Origin: Xanthostigma xanthostigma
Lineage: Eukaryota > Arthropoda > Insecta > Raphidioptera > Raphidiidae
DNA: 64,000 bases
Direction of reading: 5' to 3'
NCBI GenBank assembly: GCA_963575645.1
Contig: OY754465.1
Location: 30,887,501 to 30,951,500 of the forward strand
Notes under the pieces: generated by a model
Databases searched by the model: none
Seen by the model: the letters and a program-made list of their open reading frames with translations, nothing else
What the model was told of the DNA's origin: nothing
Part shown: piece by piece, positions 1 through 11,465 of the stretch
Layout of the letters: every line of letters begins with the position of its first letter
How positions within the stretch are numbered: the first letter of the stretch is position 1
Program-made: the position numbers and the translations under genes

Positions 1-990
1 AACTGCACATTTACTATCATTTTAACGCAGACAAGCAGTTTTTACATGCTTTACGACAATTAGGTGCAAATTAGTCCTTATAGGCAAAATTGCTTTATTT
101 CATGAAGGTAAGTTTATTTACACTATAACATTCTGGATTGGATCATTCTCTCATAAGAAAATGCAAACTGCATATTAACCATTATTTTAACGCATACAAG
201 CAGTTTTTACATGCTTTATGACAATTAGGGGCAAATGAGTCCTTATAGGCAAAATTGCTTTATTTTATGAAGGTAAGTCTATTTACACTATAACATTCAG
301 GTTTGGATTATTTTCTCATAAGAAAATGCAAACTGCATATAAACAATTATTTTAACGCAGACAAGCAGTTTTTACATGGTTTAAGACAATTAGGTGCAAA
401 TAAGTCCTTAAAGGCAAAATTGTTTTATTTTACAAAGGTAAGTCTACTTTCACTATAACATTCAGGTTTGGATCATTCTCTCATAAGAAAATGCAAACTG
501 CATTTTAAACATTATTTTAACGCAGACAAGCAGTTTTTACATGCTTTATGACAATTAGGGGCAAATGAGTCATTATAGGCAAAATTGCTTAATTTCATGA
601 AGGTATAACTATTAACATTATTATATTCAGGTTTGGATCATTCTCTCATAAGAAAATGCAAACTGCATATTAACCATTATTTTAACGCAGACAAGCAGTT
701 TTTACATGCTTTACGACAATTAGGTGCAAATGAGTCCTTATAGGCAAAATTGCTTTATTTTACAAAGGTAAGTTTACTTAAACTATAACATTCAGGTTTA
801 GATCATTCTCTCATAAGAAAATGCTAACTGCATATTAACCATTATTTTAACGCAGACAAGCAGTTTTTACATGCTTTATGACAATTAGGGGCAAATGAGT
901 CCTTATAGGCAAAATTGCTTTATATCATGAAGGTAAGTCTATTTACACTATAACATTCAGGTTTGGATCATTCTCTCATAAGAAAATGCA
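1..990 (+). repeat. Landmark cassette, gamma subtype, copy 1 (M3-M7)
   Basis: Six monomers with private variants: M3 begins AACTGCACATTT (1), then a B-like monomer ending GGATTATTTTCTC (166), M4 with TACATGGTTTAAGAC and AAGTCCTTAAAGG (331), M5 with GAGTCATTATAGG and GGTATAACT (496, motif at 602), M6 with GTTTACTTAAACT (661) and M7 with TTTATATCATG (826). The window begins at the first base of M3, so any M1 and M2 lie outside. This subtype has one more monomer between M3 and M4 than the alpha copies. Confidence 0.85.
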
Positions 991-1371
991 AACTGCATAT
1001 TAACCATTATTTTAACGCAGACAAGCAGTTTTTACATGCTTTATGACAATTAGGTGCAAATGAGTCTTTATAGGCAAAATTGCTTTATTTCATGAAGGTA
1101 AGTCTATTTACACTATAACATTCAGGTTTGGATCATTCTCTCATAAGAAAATGCAAACTGCATATTAACCATTATTTTAACGCATACAAGCAGTTTTTAC
1201 ATGCTTTATGACAATTAGGGCCAAATGAGTCCTTATAGGCAAAATTGCTTTATTTCATGAAGGTAAGTCTATTTACACTATAACATACAGGTTTGGATCA
1301 TTCTCTCATTAGAAAATGCAAACTGCATATTAACCATTATTTTAACGCAGACAAGCAGTTTTTACATGCTT
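1..1371 (+). repeat. 3,022-bp-offset duplication, left copy
   Basis: Bases 1-1371 match 3023-4393 with no difference that I could find, including rare variants such as ATTCTGGATTGG (131), GTTTAAGACAATTAGG, ATTAACATTATTATATTC and GGGCCAAATGAG. The match first breaks at 1372/4394 (CTTCACG against CTTTACG). Beyond this the offset becomes 2,857, meaning the right copy lost one monomer. The left copy may extend beyond the window. Confidence 0.88.
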
Positions 1372-2970
1372 CACGACAATTGCGTGCAAATGAGTCCTTA
1401 TAGGCAAAATTGCTTTATTTTACAAAGGTAAGTTTATTTACACTATAACATTCAGGTTTGGATCATTCTCTCATAAGAAAATGCAAACTGCATATTAACC
1501 ATTATTTAAACGCAGACAAGCAGTTTTTACATGCTTTACGACAATTAGGTGCAAATGAGTCTTTATAGGCAAAATTGCTTTATTTCATGAGGGTAAGTCT
1601 ATTTACACTATAACATTCAGGTTTGGATCATTTTCTCATAAGAAAATGCAAACTGCATATTAACCATTATTTTAACGCATACAAGCAGTTTTTACATGCT
1701 TTATGACAATTAGGGGCAAATGAGTCCTTATAGGCAAAATTGCTTTTTTTCATGAAGGTTAGTCTATTTACACTATAACATTCAGGTTTGGATCATTCTC
1801 TCATAAGAAAATGCAAACTGCATATTAACCATTATTTAAACGCAGACAAGCAGTTTTTACATGCTTCACGACAATTGCGTGAAAATGAGTTCTTATAGGC
1901 AAAATTGCTTTATTTTACAAAGGTAAGTCTATTTACACTATAACATTCAGGTTTGGATCATTCTCTCATAAGAAAATGCAAACTGCATGTTAACAATTAT
2001 TTTAACGCAGACAAGAAGTTTTTACATGCTTTATGACAATTAGGGGCAAATGAGTCCTTATAGGCAAAATTGCTTTATTTCATGAGGGTAAGTCTATTTA
2101 CACTATAACATTCAGGTTTGGATCATTCTCTCATAAGAAAATGCAAACTGCATATTAACCATTATTTTAACGCATACAAGCAGTTTTTACATGCTTTATG
2201 ACAACTAGGGGCAAATGGGTCCTTATAGGCAAAATTGCTTTATTTTATGAAGGTTAGTCTATTTACACTATAACATTCAGGTTTGGATTATTCTCTCATA
2301 AAAAAATGCAAACTGCATATTAACCATTATTTTAACGCATACAAGCAGTTTTTACATGCTTTATGACAATTAGGGGCAAATGGGTCCTTATAGGCAAAAT
2401 TGCTTTATTTTATGAAGGTTAGTCTATTTACACTATAACATTCAGGTTTGGATCATTCTCTCATAAGAAAATGCAAACTGCATATTATACATTATTTTAA
2501 CGCATACAAGCAGTTTTTACATGCTTTATGACAATTAGGGGCAAATGAGTCCTTATAGGCAAAATTGATTTATTTCATGAAGGTAAGTCTATTTACACTA
2601 TAACATTCAGGTTTAGATCATTCTCTCATAAGAAAATGCAAACTGCATATTTACTATCATTTTCACGCAGACAAGCAGTTTTTACATGCTTCACGACAAT
2701 TGCGTGCAAATGAGTCCTTATAGGCAAAATTGCTTTATTTTACAAAGGTAAGTCTATTTACACTATAACATTCAGGTTTGGATCATTCTCTCATAAGAAA
2801 ATGCAAACTGCATATTAACCATTATTTTAACGCATACAAGCAGTTTTTACATGCTTTATGACAATTAGGGGCAAATGGGTCCTTATAGGCAAAATTGCTT
2901 TATTTTATGAAGGTTAGTCTATTTACACTATAACATTCAGGTTTGGATTATTCTCTCATAAAAAAATGCA
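991..2970 (+). repeat. Filler run of ordinary monomers
   Basis: Twelve 165-bp monomers of types A, B, C and D follow the first cassette. The B monomer at 2146-2310, with GGATTATTCTCTCATAAAAAAATGC, recurs at 2806-2970, exactly four monomers (660 bp) away. The copy at 2146 has ACAACTAGGGGC where 2806 has ACAATTAGGGGC. The run ends at the out-of-register stub. Confidence 0.8.
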
Positions 2971-3022
2971 AACTGCATACTATAACATTAAGGTTTGGAT
3001 CATTCTCTCATAAGAAAATGCA
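2971..3022 (+). repeat. 52-bp truncated monomer at an out-of-register junction
   Basis: The monomer starting at 2971 runs only AACTGCATA and then jumps to CTATAACATTAAGG, the tail of a monomer, before the next AACTGCAC at 3023. About 113 bp, monomer positions 10 to about 122, are missing. The tail carries ATTAAGG instead of ATTCAGG, so its source was a different monomer from its left part. The stub sits exactly at the start of the second copy of the 3,022-bp duplication. Confidence 0.9.
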
Positions 3023-4012
3023 AACTGCACATTTACTATCATTTTAACGCAGACAAGCAGTTTTTACATGCTTTACGACAATTAGGTGCAAATTAGTCCT
3101 TATAGGCAAAATTGCTTTATTTCATGAAGGTAAGTTTATTTACACTATAACATTCTGGATTGGATCATTCTCTCATAAGAAAATGCAAACTGCATATTAA
3201 CCATTATTTTAACGCATACAAGCAGTTTTTACATGCTTTATGACAATTAGGGGCAAATGAGTCCTTATAGGCAAAATTGCTTTATTTTATGAAGGTAAGT
3301 CTATTTACACTATAACATTCAGGTTTGGATTATTTTCTCATAAGAAAATGCAAACTGCATATAAACAATTATTTTAACGCAGACAAGCAGTTTTTACATG
3401 GTTTAAGACAATTAGGTGCAAATAAGTCCTTAAAGGCAAAATTGTTTTATTTTACAAAGGTAAGTCTACTTTCACTATAACATTCAGGTTTGGATCATTC
3501 TCTCATAAGAAAATGCAAACTGCATTTTAAACATTATTTTAACGCAGACAAGCAGTTTTTACATGCTTTATGACAATTAGGGGCAAATGAGTCATTATAG
3601 GCAAAATTGCTTAATTTCATGAAGGTATAACTATTAACATTATTATATTCAGGTTTGGATCATTCTCTCATAAGAAAATGCAAACTGCATATTAACCATT
3701 ATTTTAACGCAGACAAGCAGTTTTTACATGCTTTACGACAATTAGGTGCAAATGAGTCCTTATAGGCAAAATTGCTTTATTTTACAAAGGTAAGTTTACT
3801 TAAACTATAACATTCAGGTTTAGATCATTCTCTCATAAGAAAATGCTAACTGCATATTAACCATTATTTTAACGCAGACAAGCAGTTTTTACATGCTTTA
3901 TGACAATTAGGGGCAAATGAGTCCTTATAGGCAAAATTGCTTTATATCATGAAGGTAAGTCTATTTACACTATAACATTCAGGTTTGGATCATTCTCTCA
4001 TAAGAAAATGCA
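3023..4012 (+). repeat. Landmark cassette, gamma subtype, copy 2
   Basis: Same monomer order as the cassette at the start of the window, shifted by 3,022 bp. GGTATAACT lies at 3624. I compared the two copies chunk by chunk and saw no difference through the cassette, so this is a very recent duplicate. It is preceded immediately by the 52-bp monomer stub. Confidence 0.85.
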
Positions 4013-4393
4013 AACTGCATATTAACCATTATTTTAACGCAGACAAGCAGTTTTTACATGCTTTATGACAATTAGGTGCAAATGAGTCTTTATAGGCAAA
4101 ATTGCTTTATTTCATGAAGGTAAGTCTATTTACACTATAACATTCAGGTTTGGATCATTCTCTCATAAGAAAATGCAAACTGCATATTAACCATTATTTT
4201 AACGCATACAAGCAGTTTTTACATGCTTTATGACAATTAGGGCCAAATGAGTCCTTATAGGCAAAATTGCTTTATTTCATGAAGGTAAGTCTATTTACAC
4301 TATAACATTCAGGTTTGGATCATTCTCTCATTAGAAAATGCAAACTGCATATTAACCATTATTTTAACGCAGACAAGCAGTTTTTACATGCTT
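3023..4393 (+). repeat. 3,022-bp-offset duplication, right copy
   Basis: Right-hand partner of bases 1-1371. The next monomer (4343-4507) is a hybrid whose left part matches the monomer at 1321 and whose right part matches the monomer at 1486. Weaker matching then continues at offset 2,857 (for example 1651 to 4508) until about 4777. Confidence 0.88.
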
Positions 4394-7139
4394 TACGACA
4401 ATTAGGTGCAAATGAGTCTTTATAGGCAAAATTGCTTTATTTTATGAGGGTAAGTCTATTTACACTATAACATTCAGGTTTGGATCATTTTCTCATAAGA
4501 AAATGCAAACTGCATATTAACCTTTATTTTAACGCATACAAGCAGTTTTTACATGCTTTATGACAATTAGGGGCAAATGAGTCCTTATAGGCAAAATTGC
4601 TTTTATTCATGAAGGTTAGTCTATTTACACTATAACATTCAGGTTTGGATCATTCTCTCATAAGAAAATGCAAACTGCATATTAACCATTATTTAAACGC
4701 AGACAAGCAGTTTTTACATGCTTCACGACAATTGCGTGAAAATGAGTCCTTATAGGCAAAATTGCTTTATTTTACAAAGGTTAGTCTATTTACACTATAA
4801 CATTCAGGTTTGGATCATTTTCTCAAAAGATAATGCAAACTGATCATTTCCTATTATTTTCACGCAGACAAGCAGTATTTACATGCTTTATGACAATTAG
4901 GTGCAAATGAGTCCTTATAGGCAAAATTGCTTTATTTCATAAAGGTAAGTCTAATTACACTATAACATTCAGGTTTGGATCATTCTCTCATTAGAAAATG
5001 AAAACTGCATATTTACTATCATTTTTACGCAGACAAGTAGTTTTTACATGCTTCACGACAATTAGGTGCAAATGAGTCCTTATAGGCAAAATTGCTTTAT
5101 TTCATGAGGGTAAGTCTATTTACACTATAACATTCAGGTTTGGATCATTCTCTCATAAGAAAATGCAAACTGCATATTTACTATCATTTTAACGCATACA
5201 AGCAGTTTTTACATGCTTTATGACAATTAGGTGCAAATGAGTCCTTATAGGCAAAATTGCTTCATTTTACAAAGGTAAGTCTATTTACACTAAAACATTC
5301 AGGTTTGGATAATTCTCTCATAAGAAAATGCAAACTGCATATTTATTTTAACGCAGACAAGCAGTTTTTACATGCTTCACGACAATTGCGTGCAAATGAG
5401 TCCTTATAGGCAAAATTGCTTTATTTTACAAAGGTAAGTCTATTTTCACTATAACATTCAGGTTTGGATCATTCTCTCGTAAGAAAATGCAAACTGCATA
5501 TTAACCATTATTTTAACGCATACAAGCAGTTTTTACATGCTTTATGACAATTAGGGGCAAATGAGTCCTTATAGGCAAAATTGCTTTATTTCATGAAGGT
5601 AAGTCTATTTACACTATAACATTCAGGTTTGGATCATTCTCTCATAAGAAAATGGAAACTGCATATTAACCATTCTTTTAACGCTGACAAGCAGTTTTTA
5701 CATGCTTTATGACAATTACTGGCAAATGAGTCCTTATAGGCAAAATTGCTTTATTTCATGAAGGTAAGTCTATTTACACTATAACATTCAGGTTTGGATC
5801 ATTCTCTCATAAGAAAATGCAAACTGCATATTAACCATTATTTTAACGCAGACAAGCAGTTTTTACATGCTTCACGACAATTGCGTGCAAATGAGTCCTT
5901 ATAGGCAAAATTGCTTTATTTTACAAAGGTTAGTCTATTTGCACTATAACATTCAGGTTTGGATCATTCTCTCATAAGAAATTTCAAACTGCATATTAAC
6001 CATTATTTAAACGCAGACAAGCAGTTTTTACATGCTTTTCGACAATTAGGTGCAAATGAGTCCTTATAGGCAAAATTGTTTTATTTTACAAAGGTTAGTC
6101 TATTTTCACTAAAACATTCAGGTTTGGATCATTCTCTCATAAGAAAATGCAAACTGCATATTAACCATTATTTTAACGCATACAAGCAGTTTTTACATGC
6201 TTTATGACAATAAGGGCCAATGAGTCCTTATAGGTAAAATTGCTTTAATTCATGAAGGTAAGTCTATTTACACTATAATATTCAGGTTTGGATCATTCTC
6301 TCATAAGAAAATGCAAACTGCATATTAACCATTATTTTAACGCTACAAGCAGTTTTTACATGCTTTATGACAATTAGGGGCAAATGAGTCCTTATAGGCA
6401 AAATTGCTTTATATCATGAAGGTAAGTCTATTTACACTATAACATTCAGGTTTGGATCATTCTCTCATAAGAAAATGCAAACTGCATATTAACCATTATT
6501 TTAACGCAGACAAGCAGTTTTTACATGCTTCACGACAATTGCGTGCAAATGAGTCCTTATAGGCCAAATTGCTTTATTTTACAAAGGTAAGTTTATTTAC
6601 ACTATAACATTCAGGTTTGGATCATTCTCTCATAAGAAAATGCAAACTGCATATTTACTATCATTTTAACGCAGACAAGCAGTTTTTACATGCTTCACGA
6701 CAATTGCGTGCAAATGAGTCCTTATAGGCAAAATTGCTTTATTTTACAAAGGTAAGTCTATTTACACTATAACATTCAGGTTTGGATCATTCTCTCATAA
6801 GAAAATGCAAACTGCATGTTAACCATTATTTTAACGCAGACAAGAAGTTTTTACATGCTTTATGACAATTACGGGGAAATGAGTCCTTATAGGCAAAATT
6901 GCTTTATTTCATGAAGGTTAGTCTATTTACACTATAACATTCAGGTTTGGATCATTCTCTCATAAGAAAATGCAAACTGCATATTAACCATTATTTTAAC
7001 GCAGACAAGCAGTTTTTACATGCTTCACGACAATTGCGTGCAAATGAGTCCTTATAGGCAAAATTGCTTTATTTTACAAAGGTTAGTCTATTTACACTAT
7101 AACATTCAGGTTTGGATCATTTTCTCAAAAGATAATGCA
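4013..7139 (+). repeat. Filler run with an orphan M1 monomer
   Basis: Ordinary monomers containing one isolated M1 (4838) and M2 (5003) that are not followed by the rest of the cassette. M1 recurs 2,302 bp later at 7140, where the cassette is complete. The run also holds a 159-bp monomer (5333-5491). Confidence 0.8.
5333..5491 (+). repeat. 159-bp monomer with a 6-bp deletion
   Basis: AACTGCATATTTATTTTAACG replaces the normal longer left end, a loss of six bases within the TTAACCATTATTTT stretch. The next monomer starts at 5492, 159 bp on. I saw this deletion only once. Confidence 0.8.
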
Positions 7140-8294
7140 AACTGATCATTTCCTATTATTTTCACGCAGACAAGCAGTATTTACATGCTTTATGACAATA
7201 AGGTGCAAATGAGTCCTTATAGGCAAAATTGCTTTATTTCATAAAGGTAAGTCTACTTACACTATAACATTCAGGTTTGGATCATTCTCTCATTAGAAAA
7301 TGAAAACTGCATATTTACTATCATTTTTACGCAGACAAGTAGTTTTTACATGCTTTACGACAATTAGGTGCGAATGAGTCCTTAGAAGCAAAATTACTTT
7401 ATTTTACAAAGGCAAGTCTATTTACACTATAACATTCAGGTTTAAATTATTCTCTCATAAGAAAATGCAAACTGCACATTTACTATCATTTTAACGCAGA
7501 CAAGCAGTTTTTACATGCTTTACGACAATTAGGTGCAAATGAGTCCTTATAGGCAAAATTGCTTTATTTCATGAAGGTAAGTCTATTTACACTCTAACAT
7601 TCAGTTTTGGATTATTTTCTCATAAGAAAATGCAAACTGCATATAAACCATTATTTTAACGCAGACAAGCAGTTTTTACATAGTTTACGACAATAAGGTG
7701 CAACTAAGTCCTTAAAGGCAAAATTGTTTTATTTTACAAAGGTAAGTCTACTTTCACTATAACATTCAGGTTTGGATCAGTCTCTCATAAGAAAATGCAA
7801 ACTGCATATTAAACATTATTTTAACGCTGACAAGCAGTTTTTACATGCTTTATGACAATTAGGGGCAAATGAGTCATTATAGGCAAAATTGCTTTATTTA
7901 ATGAAGGTATAACTATTTACACTATTATATTCAGGTTTGGATCATTCTCTCATAAGAAAATGCAAACTGCATATTAACCATTATTTTAACGCAGACAAGC
8001 AGTTTTTACATGCCTTACGACAATTAGGTGCAAATGAGTCCTTATAGGCAAAATTGCTTTACTTTACAAAGGTAAGTTTACTTAAACTATAACATTCAGG
8101 TTTGAATCATTCTCTCATAAGAAAATGCAAACTGCATATTAACCATTATTTTAACGCAGACAAGCAGTTTTTACATGCTTTACGACAATTAGGTGCAAAT
8201 GAGTCTTTATAGGCAAAATTGCTTTGTATCATGAGGGTAAGTCTATTTACACTATAACATTCAGGTTTGGATCATTCTCTCATAAGAAAATGCA
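7140..8294 (+). repeat. Landmark cassette, alpha subtype, copy 1 (M1-M7)
   Basis: Seven divergent monomers in order. M1 (7140) begins AACTGATCATTTCC and has CAGTATTTAC; it is preceded by CTCAAAAGATAATGC. M2 (7305) has ACAAGTAGTTTTT, GGTGCGAATG and CCTTAGAAGC. M3 (7470) begins AACTGCACATTT, M4 (7635) has TACATAGTTTACGACAATAAGG, and M5 (7800) has GGTATAACT at 7906. M6 (7965) has GTTTACTTAAACT and M7 (8130) has TTTGTATCATGAGGG. Ordinary monomers lie on both sides. The variants are specific to this set and recur in the same order elsewhere. Confidence 0.87.
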
Positions 8295-8620
8295 AACTGC
8301 ATATTTACTATCATTTTAACGCATACAAGCAGTTTTTACATGCTTTACGACAATTAGGTGTAAATGAGTCTTTATAGGCAAAATTGCTTTATTTCATGAG
8401 GGTAATTCTATTTTCACTATAACATTCAGGTTTGGATCATTCTTTCATAAGAAAATGCAAACTGCATATTAACTATTATTTTAACGCTACAAGCAGTTTT
8501 TACAAGCTTTTTGACAATTAGTTGCAAATGAGTCCTTATAGGCAAAATTGCTTTATTTCATTAGGGTAAGTCTATTTACACTATAACATTCAGGTTTGGA
8601 TCATTCTCTCATAAGAAAAT

Positions 8621-8630
8621 GCAAAAACTG
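8621..8630 (+). repeat. Marker: +2 bp GCAAAAACTG monomer boundary
   Basis: Two extra A residues at the monomer boundary. The same insertion is at 22623, 36268, 38247 and 54107. The successive spacings 14,002, 13,645 and 17,839 (8621 to 22623 to 36268 to 54107) equal those of the neighbouring alpha cassettes, which supports one common large repeat unit. The copy at 38247 belongs to the local 1,979-bp duplication. Confidence 0.85.
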
Positions 8631-11465
8631 CATATTAACCATTATTTTAACGCATACAAGCAGTTTTTACATGCTTTATGACAATTAGGGGCAAATGAGT
8701 CCTTATAGGCAAAATTGCTTTATTTCATGAAGGTAAGTCTATTTACCCTATAATATTCAGGTTTGGATCATTCTCTCATAAGAAAATGCAAACTGTATAT
8801 TAACCAATATTTTAACGCTACAAGCAGTTTTTACATGCTTTATGACAATTAGGGGCAAATGAGTCCTTATAGGCAAAATTGCTTTATTTCATGAAGGTAA
8901 GTCTATTTACACTATAACATTCAGGTTTGGATCATTCTCTCATAAGAAAATGCAAACTGCATATTAACCATTATTTTAACGCAGACAAGCAGTTTTTACA
9001 TGCTTCACGACAATTGCGTGCAAATGAGTCCTTATAGGCAAAATTGCTTTATTTTACAAAGGTAAGTCTATTTACACTATAACATTTAGGTTTGGATCAT
9101 TCTCTCATAAGAAAATGCAAACTGCATATTTACTATCATTTTAACGCATACAAGCAGTTTTTACATGCTTTATGACAATTAGGTGCAAATGAGTCTTTAT
9201 AGGCAAAATTGCTTTATTTCATGAGGGTAAATCTATTTACACTATAACATTTAGGTTTGGATCATTTTCTCATAAGAAAATGCAAACTGCATATAAACCA
9301 TTATTTTAACGCAGACAAGCAGTGTTTACATGGTTTACGACAATTAGGTGCAAATGAGTCCTTATAGGCAAAATTGCTTTATTTCATGAGGGTAAGTCTA
9401 TTTACACTATAACATTCAGGTTTAGATCATTCTCTCATAAGAAAATGCAAACTGCATATTTACTATCATTTTAACGCATACAAGCAGTTTTTACATGCTT
9501 CACGACAATTGCGTGCAAATGAGTCCTTATAGGCAAAATTGCTTTATTTTACAAAGCTAAGTCTATTTACACTATAACATTCAGGTTTGGATAATTCTCT
9601 CATAAGAAAATGCAAACTGCATATTAACCATTATTTTAACGCAGACAAGCAGTTTTTACATGCTTCACGACAATTGCGTGCAAATGAGTCCTTATAGGCA
9701 AAATTGCTTTATTTTACAAAGGTAAGTCTATTTTCACTATAACATTCAGGTTTGGATCATTCTCTCATAAGAAAATGCAAACTGCATATTAACCATTATT
9801 TTAACGCTACAAGCAGTTTTTACATGCTTTATGACAATTAGGGGCAAATGAGTCCTTATAGGCAAAATTGCTTTATTTCATGAAGGTAAGTCTATTTACA
9901 CTATAACATTCAGGTTTGGATCATTCTCTCATAAGAAAATGCAAACTGCATATTAACCATTATTTTAACGCAGACAAGCAGTTTTTACATGCTTCACGAC
10001 AATTGCGTGCAAATGAGTCCTTATAGGCAAAATTGCTTTATTTTACAAAGGTAAGTCTATTTACACTATAACATTTAGGTTTGGATCATTCTCTCATAAG
10101 AAAATGCAAACTGCATATTTACTATCATTTTAACGCATACAAGCAGTTTTTACATGCTTTATGACAATTAGAGGCAAATGAGTCCTTATAGGCAAAATTG
10201 CTTTATTTCATGAATGTAAGTCTATATACACTATAACATTCAGGTTTGGTTCATTCTCTCATAAGAAAATGGAAACTGCATATTAACCATTATTTTAACG
10301 CTGACAAGCAGTTTTTACATGCTTTATGACAATTAGGGGCAAATGAGTCCTTATAGGCAAAATTGCTTTATTTCATGAAGGTAAGTCTATTTACACTATA
10401 ACATTCAGGTTTGGATCATTCTCTCATAAGAAAATGCAAACTGCATATTAACCATTATTTTAACGCAGACAAGCAGTTTTTACATGCTTCACGACAATTG
10501 CGTGCAAATGAGTCCTTATAGGCAAAATTGCTTTATTTTACAAAGGTAAGTCTATTTACACTATAACATTCAGGTTTGGATCATTCTCTCATAAGAAAAT
10601 GCAAACTGCATATTAACCATTATTTAAACGCAGACAAGCAGTTATTACATGCTTTACGACAATTAGGTGCAAATGAGTCTTTATAGGCAAAATTGCTTTA
10701 TTTCATGAGGGTAAGTCTATTTACACTATAACATTCAGGTTTGGATCATTCTCTCATAAGAAAATGCAAACTGCATATTTACTATCATTTTCACGCAGAC
10801 AAGCAGTTTTTACATGCTTCACGACAATTGCGTGCAAATGAGTCCTTATAGGCTAAATTGCTTTATTTTACAAAGGTAAGTCTATTTTCACTATAACATT
10901 CAGGTTTGGATCATTCTCTCATAAGAAAATGCAAACTGCATATTAACCATTATTTTAACGCATACGAGCAGTTTTTACATGCTTTATGACAATTAGGGGC
11001 AAATGAGTCCTTATAGGCAAAATTGCTTTATTTCATGAAGGTAAGTCTATTTACACTATAACATTCAGGTTTGGATCATTCTCTCATAAGAAAATGCAAA
11101 CTGCATATTAACCATTATTTTAACGCATACAAGCAGTTTTTACATGCTTTATGACAATTAGGTGCAAATGAGTCCTTATAGGCAAAATTGCTTTATTTTA
11201 CAAAGGAAAGTCTATTTACACTATAACATTCAGGTTTCGAAATTCTCTCATAAGAAAATGCTAACTGCATATTAACCATTATTTTAACGCAGACAAGCAG
11301 TTTTTACATGCTTTATGACAATTAGGGGCAAATGAGTCCTTATAGGCAAAATTGCTTTATTTTATGAAGGTAAGTCTATTTACACTATAACATTCAGGTT
11401 TGGATCATTCTCTCATAAGAAAATGCAAACTGCATATTAACCATTATTTTAACGCAGACAAGCAT

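Noticed and set aside
2971-3022. The short stub as an insertion of foreign DNA
   Set aside because: Both parts are recognisable pieces of the normal monomer; it is a truncation, not an insertion.
11233-11247. TTTCGAAATTC as a CENP-B box
   Set aside because: The CENP-B box needs TTCG followed by A and CGGG at fixed spacing. No CGGG follows, and the variant occurs only at 11233, 25071 and 40365.
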